Origin: an uncultured Pseudodesulfovibrio sp.
Lineage (GTDB): Bacteria > Desulfobacterota > Desulfovibrionia > Desulfovibrionales > Desulfovibrionaceae
Reading direction: 5' to 3'
Length of the DNA stretch: 13,395 nt
NCBI GenBank assembly: GCA_947259235.1
Contig: CAMYLL010000040.1
Location: forward strand, 1-13,395
Shown here: one piece after another, positions 13,237 through 13,395 of the stretch
Position numbering within the stretch: position 1 is the first letter of the stretch
Layout of the letters: each line of letters begins with the position of its first letter
The notes under the pieces: generated by a model
Seen by the model: only the letters and a program-made list of their open reading frames with translations
What the model was told of the DNA's origin: nothing
The model's database searches: none
Made by a program: the position numbers and the translations under genes

Positions 13237-13395
13237 GCCGCTTCCCCGGCGACGGCGCCGGACACCCCAAAAAAATAGGCGCATTTTGAAAATATTGTTG
13301 CTAAGTCTGGCAACCGCTCATAACGATTGAACAATGCGCTGACTATTCGGGCGAAATGACAATGGATGGGGCCGTGAGTTCTTCGGAGCGCACGG
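13237..13395. other. Spacer after motB with nested inverted repeat and possible start of next gene
   Basis: A short CCGGCG/CGCCGG hairpin (13246-13261) lacks a T-run, so it is a poor terminator. Further right, GCGCATT (13279-13285) and AATGCGC (13333-13339) enclose GTTGC/GCAAC (13297-13314). From the ATG at 13356 a frame stays open to the window edge (MTMDGAVSSSERT), but 13 codons and no clear ribosome site are too little to call a gene. Confidence 0.35.

Noticed and set aside
13246..13261. CCGGCG/CGCCGG hairpin after motB as a terminator
   Set aside because: The stem is followed by ACACCCC and an A-run, not T residues.
11545..13284. 579-codon minus-strand open frame opposite motA/motB
   Set aside because: Low-complexity Gly/His/Asp/Val-rich antisense shadow. 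motA and motB have every diagnostic residue.
1..13395. CRISPR array, tRNA, rRNA or insertion sequence
   Set aside because: No regularly spaced repeats, cloverleaf sequences, transposase motifs or terminal inverted repeats were found on reading through.

Overview
The window looks like chromosomal DNA from a GC-rich, flagellated Gram-negative bacterium. The gene set (HflK/HflC, an AlgC-type phosphomannomutase, PanB, a bactofilin, a CI/S24-type regulator, MotA/MotB and a near-perfect sigma-54 promoter) and the strong G/C bias at third codon positions fit the sulfate-reducing Desulfovibrionaceae (Desulfovibrio/Pseudodesulfovibrio). That placement is an inference from gene content; there is no rRNA marker and I could run no search.

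Layout. (1) Positions 1-2523, minus strand: a compact operon of phosphomannomutase/phosphoglucomutase, a YkgJ-type cysteine-cluster protein and an RND/ABC-type periplasmic adaptor that runs off the left edge. (2) 2639-4634, plus strand: hflK-hflC, closed by a strong terminator. (3) 4648-5667: an AT-rich control region with a 14-bp palindrome, then a CI-like regulator whose S24 domain seems to have lost both catalytic residues, then a terminator. (4) 5759-7012: a REC-REC-GGDEF diguanylate cyclase. (5) 7108-8958: panB directly abutting a multi-pass 'nucleoside recognition/gate' membrane protein. (6) 8959-9620: a long gap containing a GTGCA-repeat cluster, a near-consensus sigma-54 promoter, a stable hairpin, three CCTCCT (anti-Shine-Dalgarno) motifs and a GNRA-loop terminator; together these suggest a sigma-54-driven small RNA of about 300 nt. 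(7) 9621-10271, minus strand: a bactofilin followed by a 51-aa protein. (8) 10571-13236, plus strand: a three-gene operon of a cyclic-nucleotide-binding protein with a FliG-C-like C-terminus, motA and motB. A possible next gene begins near the right edge.

Most interesting points. First, the cNMP-binding protein upstream of motA/motB appears to be a natural fusion of an effector-binding domain, a winged-helix-like domain and a flagellar-rotor FliG C-terminal domain, translationally coupled to its stator genes. This would be a candidate nucleotide-controlled motor brake, clutch or alternative rotor. Second, the 9251-9576 region has the full anatomy of a sigma-54-dependent regulatory RNA. Both are read by eye and need profile searches or transcript data. 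The diguanylate cyclase, the divergent bactofilin with a sigma-28-like promoter, and the motor operon suggest that motility and cell-surface control are themes here, but no direct link between them is visible.
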